Part shown: piece by piece, positions 46,700 through 57,558 of the stretch
Layout of the letters: the number at the start of each line of letters is the position of its first letter
How positions within the stretch are numbered: the stretch's first letter is position 1
DNA from: Thermothelomyces thermophilus ATCC 42464
Lineage: Eukaryota > Ascomycota > Sordariomycetes > Sordariales > Chaetomiaceae
Direction: 5' to 3'
Assembly (NCBI RefSeq): GCF_000226095.1
Contig: NC_016476.1
Span: 2,542,001 to 2,606,000, forward strand
Length of the DNA: 64,000 nt
Made by a program: the position numbers and the translations under genes
Notes under the pieces: model-generated
The model's database searches: none
Seen by the model: only the letters and a program-made list of their open reading frames with translations
Told to the model about the DNA's origin: nothing

Positions 46700-49600
46700 C
46701 TAAGGGTTTGAGTACGGAGGCGGCAGCATCTCCACGTCTTCCCAGTGCTCAATGCTAGCCATGACATTGTCTTCCCCGTCGGCCTTGACGGCACCCAGAC
46801 TCGACCTCGGCCGCGGTGGCACAGGTGGCGGAGCTTGCGGTTGACGGCGTGGTATACTGACGAGATTCTGGACCTCGTCGGCCTTGACATATGCGAGGTA
46901 GTAGGGCTCACCTTTGGTGTTGAGCTCCCCGAAGACGAACTCGGCTGGGTGCACCGAAACCGTGGTGTCGTTGTACTTCCGCCAAACATCTCGCTCAAAG
47001 TCATGGATCCATACCCAATAGTGCCCGGCAGAGGCAGAAGATCCTGCGTGGCACACCACTGCATGGAGGCGGTAAGCGACGTTTTGAGCATCGCTGAAGA
47101 GTCTGTCTCGCTCGGTAATCAGACGCTCCTTCTCTTCAGCCTCCTCGGCCGCAAATCTTTCCCAAAATTCATCCAAGTCTGACGGGGGAAATGTTGTGGT
47201 TGCATCGCTCTTTGGGGGCGGGTCTGCAGCGACGGTCAGAGAGAGATCGGGCTCTTCAACGCCGTATTTATTCGCCAACCGCTTTAGGTCCGGATCAAGG
47301 GCGAAGAAGCTCTGAGTCTCGGGTTCGTCATTCGAGACACCAACGCCATCAACCATAGACGAGGATGGAATCTGATACCGCGTATCCAGACCCCCAAGGA
47401 CCAGAAATCCATCGATCTCCTCTTCAGTGAGCCCATCATCCTGAGCGCCGGCCTTTGAGGGACGGCCTCCAATCTGCGACTGCTGTTTCGCTGTTTCCAG
47501 ACGCTTTTTTGCAGGGGTTACCATTTCGCTCAATCTTGTTTTGATGTCCCACTTCCTCTTTCTCCTTTTGAAGAGAGAGGATTGAGTCTCGGCGGTATGC
47601 ATGAATCGATCGAGATACAATGTCTCGGGTATGGTGATGGGGTTGGAGTTCTTCCGAACGCCGTCGGATCGCTGGATACATACGTGAAAATGCGGCGCGG
47701 GCCGTTCGATGGTGGTGAAAGATAAGAGGTTGCCCGGTAGGGGCTCAATGTCGAACGAGTTGGCCAAAGCATCGTACAGGTCCAACGTCCCGGATTGAGC
47801 AGGATACGCTGTAACCCAGCGATCAGACCTGGTGGTCCGGTTCCATTCCGAGTCACCGATCTTCTTGCGGTTGTCGATGAAGGTTGAGAAGAAAGCCTGC
47901 TCGATGGGATCTGGCGGGGCTGCAGAATTGCCGACGGTGGAAACCTTGAAGGCGGCTCGCAGGTGGTCGATGGCATTCCCCATGACCTCGTCAACGTCCA
48001 TCTGGTCGGACCCAACATTAGGCTTGTCGAGTTCTACGGCGAGCTCCTCAACGGTGAGCTTCGACATTTTCACCTCAGGTTCACTCGTTCGGCTGATAGT
48101 CTGCGGTTCGCTTGCTGGTCTGTTGGAGCCACCTGCTGCCGATGTCACTGCGGCCGCAGCAGCTTTCTCCTTCAAATCCTCCTCCTCGAGTGCAAAAATT
48201 AGAGGACTTTCTCCGCTGGATTGATCGACCAGCGTCTCCGAGCTTCCGGAACTTGCGGCGTCGGATTGTTCAACTCCTGCCATGGGCGTGTCTTTGGCTT
48301 CTGTGACAGCACCCTTGGCTATACGCGGCGGCAGCGGCGGCGCATCATCGTTGCTTGCACCTGGGACAGCTGTGGGATCTGCTGACTGTGGACGGAGCTT
48401 CTCGGGCCTCAACAAGGCAGCGTTGGCAAGACGTTGGCGAGGCGTGATCGAGTTTTCCGCAGAAGCATTTAGGGAACGGAATAGGGTGCTCAGCTCACGC
48501 GCGACTGAATGAGTGTGGTTAGCATCGAACAACAGTGTTGCTTCAGGAAGATTTGGCCCTACACTCGTGGCCAACGAAGGCTCGACCGGTCTCCAAATCA
48601 GTCCGCCTCTGATCATGGCCGGTGTTGCTGCTGCTATCCGTACGTAAAAGATTGCTGAGATTCGCTTCGGTCGGTTCTAGGGCAGGGAAGTCCGTGTTCA
48701 ATGCCAGATCCCTGACGGCATTCACAGAGTAGAAATATTGCAGTATGCTATTGAGGTAACACGTGTTGCGAAGGTTGGCCAGCCCGACCGGCAGCTCCAG
48801 ATCCACAGCGTCACTAGCGTGGTCGGACGCTGAGACCGCAGCGCCGACGTGCTCAGTGCCGGAAGAAGTTAGTTGAGACCGCCGAATGGACCGTAGCTCG
48901 GCCAAGACGCTCTCGAACTCAGGACGGTTCGGGTCGTCCGTTCCCCGGGAGAGCGAGATCGCATCGAGAGCAAGAAGGAGAAGATCTAGTTGATCCATGT
49001 CCGAGTCCTATAACATGATTAGCATTCCGCTCTTCGGTCGAAACGGGTCGGCGCAGACGTACGGAGGATATACTTTGTGCCATGACTGCAATGCTGTCCA
49101 TTGGCCATCCCGGTTCCACGCGGAGAAACTGACAAGCTTCCTGCAAATCCATCGGCTTTCCAAAGACCTCGTTCCTGATCTCATCACTTTGGCGGTCGTT
49201 GGCGATCTGGAGCAGGGCGAGTCGGTGGTCGGACTTCTGCGCAGGAGACTGGTCCCTATAGGTCCTGTACACGCCAATGAAAAAGGCAGGATCCTCAGGG
49301 CAGGACTTGGTGAGGCCGAAATGAGCGTACGCTTTCTCAACCGGGCTCGCGTTGGGCCCTCCGGCGGCGGCCTCCTTTTGCTGTCTTGCGAGCAACTCCT
49401 GGTGAGTGAAGACAAACATCTGGAGTTCCTCGGACCGGCGACCGGCGAGGGTGCCGAGCGCTTCCAAGTAGGTCGAGGTATTTTCCGGGTCCAACTCCGC
49501 CTGCCGACTGTACGCGAACTTGAGAAGGGCATCGTCGGCATCGACCGGGGCACCGAGCGTGGCAAAGTGTCGGGCCTCATTTTCGATCACGGGGAGGGTG

Positions 49601-50748
49601 CTAAAACAGCGGCGGCTCTTGTCACACCCCAGCACCTTCTCGAGTTCGTCGCGGGGTGCCGGTGAGACGGGCATGACCGTTGGCTCGCCCTGCGCAGGTG
49701 GTTTACCAGCAAAGACGCTCTGCACTTCGGACCTCACATCCTCGTAGAAGGCCCTAGAGGATCCGATTGGTGTTTTGCCCTCGGGGGGCGGTAATCGCGG
49801 AGGGATCCAGTATGACTCGTTGGTATTTGCGTCGTGGTCCTCCTCAAAACCGAGATATCGGAAAATCTCGTCGCAATCCCGGCCAAACTGGACCTGGAAT
49901 GTCTTGTTCCGGAACGAGATCCTTTTACGGGGCCCTGTACCGCTCTCTTCCAGTATATTCTTGATATACTGATTCAAGGTGTGGAGAGCTGTTGTCCTAT
50001 AATGTGTCTCCTTCTCTGTGCCGACATCTGCATAACGCTGTGGGTCTTCCTCCCTGGCGGCCTTGAGGGACTTCCTGATCCTGTCCTCATCTGAGATCAT
50101 CTTCAACCACTCCGGCCTCAGCCGGGGCAGAGAGATATCCAGGCTAACGACAATGCCACAAAGGGTGCAGACATACCGAAACCTGCCCAAAACAGAGCTC
50201 TGTGTGGACGGCCGGGACATGGCAGGCTCCAATGCAGTAGTATCCCATTCAGCTTCCTCAATACGGAAGTGGTGCTGCAGGTGTGCCGTGCTCTGCTCCT
50301 GAAGAGGGGGAGGGTAGATCCGGAAGACAAAGTGGTAGCGGCAGTGACTGCACATACAGGAGAGCAGAGTCCTGCCTCGACCCTCTGGATCGTGTGCCGC
50401 GACATAGCTCTGAGAGGGCAAGGACACAAGGTCGTGATCGGGACCCCCATCGGGACGATGGGGGAAAACACGTAGCGGGGGGCACTCGATCAGTGGTTCG
50501 CCGTGCTTGCCCTGCAAAGGACAGCCGGCGAGCCAATCTTGGACTAGCCGGGAGGCCAGCCGTCCGCCTGAACATCGATTAGATCCTAGGCTCAGAAGAA
50601 GGAGGAAAGGAGCTTTGGCAAGTTACTCACCATTCCCGGAAGGACTTGGCCCTGGAGGTTGCACCACTGGTGATGGCGAGTTAGCAATGGTGTGTGATGT
50701 GCCAAGAGCCAGCCTTGCGATCCCGGCTGTAACTTGGTCGGCAGGCAT
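46700..50748 (-). CDS. ubp2: ubiquitin carboxyl-terminal hydrolase, Ubp2 family
   Basis: Four exons, complement(join(46700..48504,48563..49007,49063..50567,50631..50748)), encode 1,290 residues; introns of 54-63 bp all restore frame. Ubp2 trims K63-linked ubiquitin chains and in yeast opposes Rsp5 together with Rup1. The N terminus contains Cys pairs (CMCSHCRYHF; YVCTLCG) suggesting a small zinc-binding module, then a helical Ubp2-specific region with WPMDSIAVMAQSI. The peptidase Cys box is VGLANLRNTCYLNSILQYF (catalytic Cys, exon 3). The His box is AVVCHAGSSASAGHYWVWIH, followed by WRKYNDTTVSVHPAEFVFGE and PYYLAYVK. The Cys and His boxes are about 500 residues apart because of a large insert, as is usual in Ubp2. 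The start at 50748 (MPADQVTAG) is preferred; another in-frame Met lies at 50811. Confidence 0.88.
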
Positions 50749-52032
50749 GACGAGTGACAAAGAGAGAAGGTGTACGGAATACTGAGCCGATGACGAAGAA
50801 GCGCAGCCCAAGACGGGCAGAGAGAGTGGGGTGTCTGATTACTTTTTGAGAAGCCGAGGGGGCCGGCGATCTCAGTGCTTCTCTGAATGTCCTTCTGAAA
50901 TGAAGAGGATGGATCAAGGACCCTTTGGCGAAGAATTCGAGGACGTGGATTAGGCAGTTTGGCGCACCACTGCAGCCGCGGTTGGTTGGGAGAGCACAAG
51001 GGGGCAGTGAATGGATGATGAGTGTGAAGATGCGGGGCCAGAGGCAAGGCCTCCGGTCGCGTTTGGAACCGACTTGTCGCTGGGAAGTTTGAGCAAACTT
51101 TGCTTGTAGATTGCTCGCATAGATGCAAGAGACAGACCTTGGAAAAATAAACTCCCGAGAAAGATACCAGCCGATATGCTAAACCATCACATTGAGTGTG
51201 GCCGTTGCTGCCGCTAATGGCCGAGGGGAGGGTGATCGGGTTGCAGTAGGTTGATCGCTGAATAGGCTGGCCAGCAACGGGCAGCACCTCGCTAATAACT
51301 AATGGAGCCTGGAAAGAGAACAAAACATGAATTGATACCCTTGTCGCCCGGTCGGTTGAGTTAGCTCTCATGCACGGATGGATAGGCACAGACGAGGTTC
51401 GCAATTTGGGCGGATAACGAAACGAATCGCCTTAAACTCCCAGGAGCCTGGGAAGTTGCCTCGTGGTGGTTCGTACTCCGCGACTTCCAAGACACTGAAG
51501 CACCACAAGATAGCTTGGAGACTTAGGTAAGCGCCACTGGGAGGGTTGGTAATTTTGCCCGGTATCTAACGTTTTTTGAATAGTGTATGTACAGCGCAAG
51601 TGGACTAACGTTAGATTTGTGTGACTTGGGTAATCTCCACAAAACAAACAGACTCATTGTCCATTTGTATGTACTACTTCACCCTGCGCTGTTGCCTTCC
51701 TATTGCTCTAGATGGGTGAGGTATTCCACGGCCACAAGCTAAACCAACGCTGTACTGCGTACGTACAGTACCAAGTAATTACGGAATACCGACATCCACG
51801 CTTCAAGATGACAAGACCCCACAGACGCTTGCCGAGCGGTGCAGCCAATCATTTTAAACCAATGGCAACCCTTGAAGAGCTCGGTGATGGCCCCAGCTTC
51901 CGACTCCAATTCGAGCCGTGAATTAACCGTCAGTCGTCAAATCGAACTCAGCTTGGTCCTCTACTCGCGCAGCTCAGTGTCTTGCCCCCCCCCCTCGCCC
52001 TTCACTGCTGCTACCACCACCAGCCGGCAACA
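50749..52032. other. divergent intergenic region (ubp2 / complex I subunit)
   Basis: No gene is recognised. A long open frame on the - strand (50592-51404) overlaps ubp2's first intron and leader and has no domain. CCCCCCCC/CT-rich sequence at about 51984-52000 directly precedes the complex I start codon and fits a short pyrimidine-rich leader. Confidence 0.5.
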
Positions 52033-52848
52033 ATGGCGCCGACCGGGGACGACGGTTACCATCCCAAGGATGCCATTCATGAAAGCATCAACCAGGGCTT
52101 GATGTTTGGCGGCGCCGGCCTTCTCTTCGCTGCCGTGAAGAACTCGCTCGCGAAGAACAACATCGGCCCGTGGACCACGTTCACCAGGAATGGCGGCATC
52201 ATCGCGAGCTTCGGTATGCCTTTCTTCGGTTGGTACGCGCGGGACCTCGTCGCGCTAATCTGAAGTCAACCAGCTGCCGCCGGCGCCGCCTTCGAGTTCA
52301 CCCGTTGCGCCTCTGCCAATCTGCGCGAAAAGGACGACTACTGGAACCACGCGGTCGGTGGCTTCTTTGCGGGCGCCGCCGTGGGCGTCAGAAGTAAGGG
52401 CGCATCCAATGAACTCTTCCCACACACAAACACACACACACACACTATGGAGTTGCTGACATCGGGGCCCCCCCTTTTCAGCCGGTCGTATGCCCCGTGT
52501 TCTCGGCTACGGCGCCCTCGCATCCGTCGCCCTGGCTGCATTCGAGTATACAGGCGGTACTCTGAAAGGATACTTGAATCGCCATGACGAGGACGAGTAT
52601 GAACGAAAGGAGATGATCCGCAAGAACAGGAGGAGGCCAATCGAGGAGACGCTGGCTGAGATCGGAGAAGGCAGAGGCAAGTACTTAGCGTGGCTCGGGC
52701 GGCCGCGTTTCAGCTTCCTCGGTGATGGTTAACTAACTCGTTTCCAGGTATCAAGCCTCCGGGGTACGAGGAGCGGAGGCGAGAGAGGATCAAGGAGAAG
52801 TATGGCATCGAGATCCAGACGGTCAGCGCGGACCCCGATGCTGCGTGA
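52033..52848 (+). CDS. mitochondrial complex I subunit, NDUFA11/B14.7 type (Neurospora 21.3-kDa class)
   Basis: Four exons, 52033..52213, 52274..52393, 52482..52676 and 52748..52848, encode 198 residues. The protein is a Tim17-fold, four-helix accessory subunit of the complex I membrane arm. It begins MAPTGDDGYHPKDAIHES, continues with glycine-rich membrane helices (QGLMFGGAGLLFAAVKNSLA, AAGAAFEFTRCASANLREKD, GGFFAGAAVGVRTGRMPRVL, YGALASVALAAFEYTGG), and ends in a charged matrix or intermembrane tail (YEERRRERIKEKYGIEIQTV). There is no separate presequence, as in other members. Introns 1 and 2 are GT-AG. Intron 3 (52677-52747) begins GC: the junction AGAG|GCAAGT to CCAG|G is the only nearby choice that keeps the conserved GEGRGIKPPGYEERR in frame. 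Confidence 0.9.
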
Positions 52849-53054
52849 GCGGACGCGGGGGTGGCCTGATGCGGGCTGTGTACAGTACATATAGCACAAG
52901 AGAGACTGGTGCTAGCCACCTTAGGGAATGGGAAGCTGTGCCATACACGTGGGTTGTTGCCGGAGTGCTCTGTTTCGAGCCACCCTTCCCCCCCCGCGTG
53001 TGCAAAGGTATGAGTCGAGTTCCCTCATCACAACAACCTTCCAATTTCCCACAA

Positions 53055-53132
53055 TATGATGACATTTTCAAGAGGCTGTTTATGAACAGCTGTCATGATT
53101 ATTCCAAATCACCTACATTGTTCTATTTCTGA
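53055..53132 (+). ncRNA. candidate box C/D snoRNA, copy 1
   Basis: The 78-nt element opens with a perfect C box (ATGATGA, 53056-53062) and closes with a D box (CTGA, 53129-53132). The centre holds a short inverted repeat (GCTGTT-TATG-AACAGC) and a C'-like ATGATT. The D box ends 76 nt before the predicted 3' splice site. A second copy lies 275 bp downstream. The shared 22 nt just before the D box would be the guide. No clear terminal stem is seen and I could not assign an rRNA target. Confidence 0.45.
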
Positions 53133-53329
53133 CGTCCACCACTCTCATTTAATGTCAGCTTGCTTCGGTATTGTTCCAGATTTGCTGACAAATGCGGGAT
53201 TTTGCTAGGTATTGATTGACCTCTAGTTCTGGTACCTATGCTGTCGCAGGACGCCATCCGGTTCTGCTCCCGATGTCTTTCTAGGAGGTGTGACTTTTTC
53301 TTCTGTCTTCCCCAACCACACCCCTTGCA

Positions 53330-53406
53330 CATGATGATATTTCAAGAGGCTGTTTATGAACAGCTGTTATGATTTCACTCAATCACCTACATTGTTCTAT
53401 TTCTGA
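53330..53406 (+). ncRNA. candidate box C/D snoRNA, copy 2
   Basis: Near-identical partner of the element at 53055. It has the C box ATGATGA at 53331-53337, the same internal GCTGTT-TATG-AACAGC hairpin, a C'-like ATGATT and a D box CTGA at 53403-53406, 75 nt before its predicted 3' splice site. Differences from copy 1 are concentrated between the internal box and the guide (TATTCC versus TCACTC) plus two C/T changes and one deletion. Confidence 0.45.
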
Positions 53407-54375
53407 ATCTTTAAAGTCACTGCCCTTGTCGTTGTTCAGACTTAGTCTCTCTTCATTCGCTGATATGTGTTATATATATAGGTGAATATTCTCCTGCGCT
53501 GGTCATAGCATGCTTGCTCTTCCACGCTTCTCTTCCCATATCTCTCTGTCTTCGTTGCTGCAATTGCAGTTCACCTGGCAACCATACACCAATTCTCGGT
53601 TTTGACTAGTTGACTAGGGGAACTCCTACCATCATCAGGTGAACCCACCGTCTCCCCGTTATTCATGCCCGACTCCATGCCAAGCTCATCGGTAGAATTT
53701 CTCCTGTACCGTCTTCTCTACGTTGGTCATAATCCTGCAAAGTCTTGAAACAGCCAACTCTGTGCTCAATTAGTTGTGAGTTGTGATGGCGTACAACGGC
53801 AAGGGTTAACCAGGTGTTTTCTTAAACTTCTTGGGGGCCCCAGCTTCCCGCTTCGTTTCTACCCTTACAAGCATCCATTTCCTTCGCTCCTTAGCGGATA
53901 GGTGTAACACTTGTTCTCCGTAGTGCCGGCGCCGGCCACTTGTTTCCGAAGCTCAAATAGTGATTCTGACCGCATAAAGTCAAAGGTTTACCTGTACAGT
54001 CTTTCTATTGGCAACCCTCCACCCAACCCACAGGCAACTACGAAGTGAACAAGCGTATACTCGGTTGGGATCACGCAGATATCCACACTATCACGGTGAT
54101 AAGCGTTTGTCGAGAGGCAGAAGGATAAGAATCGACGATCAAGACAGTTAACTATCCATAGTCTTCTCCGTTACGCCAGTCTCTATCGGCGATGCTATTG
54201 TTGTCATACTACATAGAACGACCGTGAAAGAGTCGAAAAATAAAAAAATAAACCCCGATATGACCACCGTAAGAACCAATCCGACCAAACAATGGTTGCA
54301 CAAGCTGGTACAGCTAACCAGAAAACCTCTCCTCTTTTCCCTTTTCCGTATTACGCGCCCAACTCATAACTTCGT

Positions 54376-56153
54376 CTACAGCTTCATACCCAGCATCTTG
54401 GCCACCCTCATGCTCTGCCTGATGCTCAGGTCGAGCATGATCTCCTCACTGCCACCAGGGATGGCATAGGCACGGACATCACGGTACAGGCGCTCAACCT
54501 TGCCGCCCTGGCCGCCACGTGAATACGAGAGACCGCCGAAGATCTGCGAGGCCTCGCGGGCGCAGAACTCGAAGGTCACGGTGGCCTGCGCCTTGAGGCC
54601 AGCGATGGGGCCGCCCAGGCGCAGCATGGCCTCGGTCTCGCCCATCTTCTGACACTGGTAGATGATGTTCTCGAGCCAGTTGTAGCTGGCCTCGATCTGG
54701 CGGGCCATGTGGGCGAGCTTGAGGCGGATGACGGGGTGATCGATGAGCTTCTTGCCGAACGTCTTGCGCTTGTTGGCGTACTTGACCGACTCCTCGAAGC
54801 ACACGCGCGAGAAGCGCAGGCACTGGATGATGATGCCAATGCGCTCGTGATTAAAGTTGGTCATGATGACGCGGAAGCCCTGGTTCTCCTTGCCAATCAG
54901 GTTCTCGACAGGCACCTTGACGTCCTCGAACGTGATGTAGGTGGTGCCGCTCGACCACACACCCTGGCAGTCCATGCGGCGGGTCGAAACGCCGCCAAAA
55001 TCGCGCTCGATGAGCAGCAGCGACACGCCGTTCATACCGGGGCCGCCGGTGCGCACGGCAGTGGTGAAGTAGTCGGCCCAAATGCCGTTGGTGATCCACT
55101 TCTTCTCGCCGTTGACGATGTAGTACTTGCCATCCTCGCTGAGCTTGGCCTCGCAAGTCAGGTTGGCGACATCGCTGCCGGCATCGGGCTCGGTGATGGC
55201 AAGGCAGATGCGCTTGTCGCCATTGAGGATGCCCGGGAGAATGCGGTCGACCAGCGACTTCTTGCCGAACTTGACGAGCGGCGGGCAGCCAATGCCAAAG
55301 CCACCGATGACGTTCCAGACGAAACCACCCGAGCCGGTCCGGCTGAGCTCGTCGGTGAGGAGCATCTCGTGGAAGAGATCCCACTTCTCGGGGGGGACCG
55401 ACTTGATAGGGTTTTGGACATAGTCCTTCTGATAGTGAGTGCCGAGCAGGCCGGCTAGGTAGCCGCGGCGGCCCATTTCCTTGTAGATCTCGGCTGGGAC
55501 CTCCTTCTTCTCATCCCACTCGGTGATGTGGGGCTCAATCTCAGTCTCGATCCACTCGCGGACCTCGGCTCGGAGCGCAGCGTGTGTCTCGTTGAAGTAC
55601 GGGGAATGGTGCTGCAGGTGTAATTGGTCAGCGCTTGTTATGGAACCGCCTCTCCCGAGTCGAGACTCTGAAGGTTTACTCACGCCCTGGTACCAGCTGG
55701 GATCAGCGAACGGAATCTGCAGGCCGAAAGGCTCGAGAGCCTCGGCTTCCTCTGCAGGGGCGGCAGCAGCGGCGGCAGCAGCCTTGGGCTTGGGCGCCGC
55801 CTTCTTAGGGGTGGGCGCCGGCGCGGGAGGAGCAGCGGGCTTGGGCTTGGTGTCTAGGGAGCCGATTTGAAGCTGCTTCTGGTACTTCTTGAGGATGCCC
55901 TCGTTGTGGTATTTCCAGAACTGCTTGGACGCATCCTTGCCGGCAACCCTCTGGAGAATCTTCTTGCCGCCTGTATTCAGATGCTTGGTCAGAACTTGCG
56001 CATCACGCGTTCGAGTTCTGTGCTGAGTCGCTACCTACCCGGATGGTCGTCCTGAAACTTGGTGAGATCATAGACGTCACCGTCAATTACGATCCACAGG
56101 GAATCGGCCTTGTTGTGCGACGCGACGTCGCTCTGAGTGAATGTCTTAGACAT
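54376..56153 (-). CDS. cytochrome b5 / acyl-CoA dehydrogenase fusion protein
   Basis: Three exons, complement(join(54376..55611,55684..55970,56039..56153)), encode 545 residues; introns of 72 and 68 bp keep frame. Residues 1-75 are a cytochrome b5 haem domain: SLWIVIDGDVYDLTKFQDDH, the HPGG haem-ligand motif (created by splicing of intron 1) and the second His in FWKYHNEG. An Ala/Pro/Lys linker with a seven-plus Ala run follows. The acyl-CoA dehydrogenase fold covers residues 130-545, with ITEPDAGSD and NGEKKWITNG in the FAD/substrate middle domain, RIGIIIQCLRFSR and RKTFGKKLIDHPVIRLKLA in the helical C domain, and a terminal GGSEEIMLDLSIRQ. This fusion recurs in filamentous fungi. It may pass electrons from flavin to b5, but substrate and partners are not known to me. 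There is no evident mitochondrial presequence. Confidence 0.93.
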
Positions 56154-57558
56154 GGCTGCGGATAACACAGTATTATTCTCTAGGTGAATCTCGCAGGCCT
56201 TGTGCGAGGGGTGGAAAGGAAAAAAAGGTGAGGCTTCGGAGGGAAAAAAGAAGGAAGCTACCTATGAAATAAGGAGGGCTTTGGAAAGCTTATTAAGAGA
56301 AGTTGGCGGGAGAGGGAAGGTTGGTTGGAATGTGTGTCCAATAAAGGGTCGGTCCTGCACAATCACATGCGAACAGCCATCACTGACACGGGGTCGGTTC
56401 CCTGCACTCCGAGAGACACCAGATCCGGGATCCGGGACACATGCATCTCCATTTTGGACTCCATAGCCCACTAACTAACTGGTGATTACCGATCCTTCAA
56501 CGGCAGTAAACCCCGTCTTCGGTCCGCCAAAGTATGGGGTAGACCGCGGAGGGTCAGACTAATTGGCGAGCCCTTGATTCGCGAACTACTTGTATGTTGT
56601 TTCTGCACGTTGTACATACACACAGTACATACACACTGTATGTGTTGTATGCCCTAAAGCCGTCCTTGTTAACATATTCCTTCCTACCTATCTACTTTAC
56701 TCCTCATTAGGAAGTCATGGGCCGAAAGTTCGAAGAAATCAAACTGCTGCGTCGCATGGCAGGACATTGTATCGACAGAAGCGCCCGCATCTCTCTGGAG
56801 GGGCAATCTGGGGTTTCCTTCTTGAATGTTGCATGTGACAGACGGCGTTTTGGCCCGACCCGCAAGCACCGCTAGGTACTCCGTAACGACCCTCGGCTGA
56901 TGTCATGTTGTCCTTGGCCAATGGTTGTGGGGAATAGTAATCCATGCTACGTATCAGCCGAGGCAAATACCAACCCTTGTCACATTATCTCTGAAGCAAT
57001 TGTGGATATGCACGCGACTCGCGCGGGCCGGAGCATCAGAAGCGCCCTTTGAAGGCTCCGTTAAATACGGATAGGGGCTAAAAGGAAGTGGGAGGACCAC
57101 GTTACCCAGTGGATTTTGGGGGTTGATGGGGAACGTACGGAGTATTCATACGGAGTAGCGTACGAGCACATAACGCAGTGCAGATGTTCTCTGCACGCAC
57201 GCAGGACGAGAGAATTACTGGAAGCAATGCCGAGCAATGCCAGACATCACCGAGCTGCATGCCCAAGGTACACTTTGGCGCAAGATGCATCTGTGAGCCT
57301 TGCGAGTATATTCTGCGAATTTCAGCGGTAGCAAGATGGTTTCTTCGTGCCCATGTGATCCGTGATATCGGATTTGCAAGAGTTCCTGACTATTGCCCTG
57401 ACCGCAACACCACCAACGCCGAGCCCAAGTGCGATCCTCTCCCGACTGTTAGAAAATCGAAAACGAAGCAGAATGAAGCTACAAAACGGATCGTTGATAA
57501 TAAGACAGGCGCGCTCCTCATTTCGAGAACCGGCATTGAGACCAAGTTGAGGCGCCTC
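56154..57558. other. intergenic region (acyl-CoA dehydrogenase promoter; fen1 3' flank)
   Basis: No gene is recognised. TACTCCGTA/TACGGAGTA copies occur at 56878-56886, 57136-57144 and 57149-57157, and GTACATACACA-type short repeats lie at about 56610-56645. AG-rich sequence at 56210-56330 is a CT-rich leader for the dehydrogenase gene on its own strand. Confidence 0.5.

Larger units (their letters stand above)
53008..53481 (+). ncRNA. candidate non-coding snoRNA-host segment: two introns and an intervening exon
   Basis: Two predicted introns of similar size, 53008-53208 (AAAG|GTATGA donor, GCTGAC branch-like site at 53184, GCTAG acceptor) and 53288-53481 (GAG|GTGTGA donor, CGCTGAT at 53458, ATATAG acceptor), flank an 80-nt exon that does not encode anything recognisable. 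Each intron contains one copy of the C/D-box element. This is the usual layout of a snoRNA host transcript. It could be an independent transcript or the 3' UTR of the complex I mRNA, whose stop lies 160 bp upstream. Confidence 0.4.
52849..54375. other. AT-richer intergenic region with candidate snoRNA host introns
   Basis: 1.5 kb between the complex I gene (+) and the 3' end of the acyl-CoA dehydrogenase gene (-). No protein gene is recognised. It holds a duplicated 77-78-bp element with C and D boxes, each copy inside a predicted intron (listed separately). The rest (53482-54375) shows no repeat or gene that I can support. Confidence 0.55.

Noticed and set aside
50592-51404. 270-codon open frame on the - strand overlapping the start of ubp2
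   Set aside because: It reads through the ubp2 leader, first exon (in another frame) and first intron and shows no family resemblance.
53055-53406. Duplicated element as a transposon or RIP-mutated repeat
   Set aside because: Two C/T differences could fit RIP, but the units are only 77-78 bp, have no target-site duplications or terminal repeats, and the C/D boxes with equal intron spacing explain them better. Not fully excluded.
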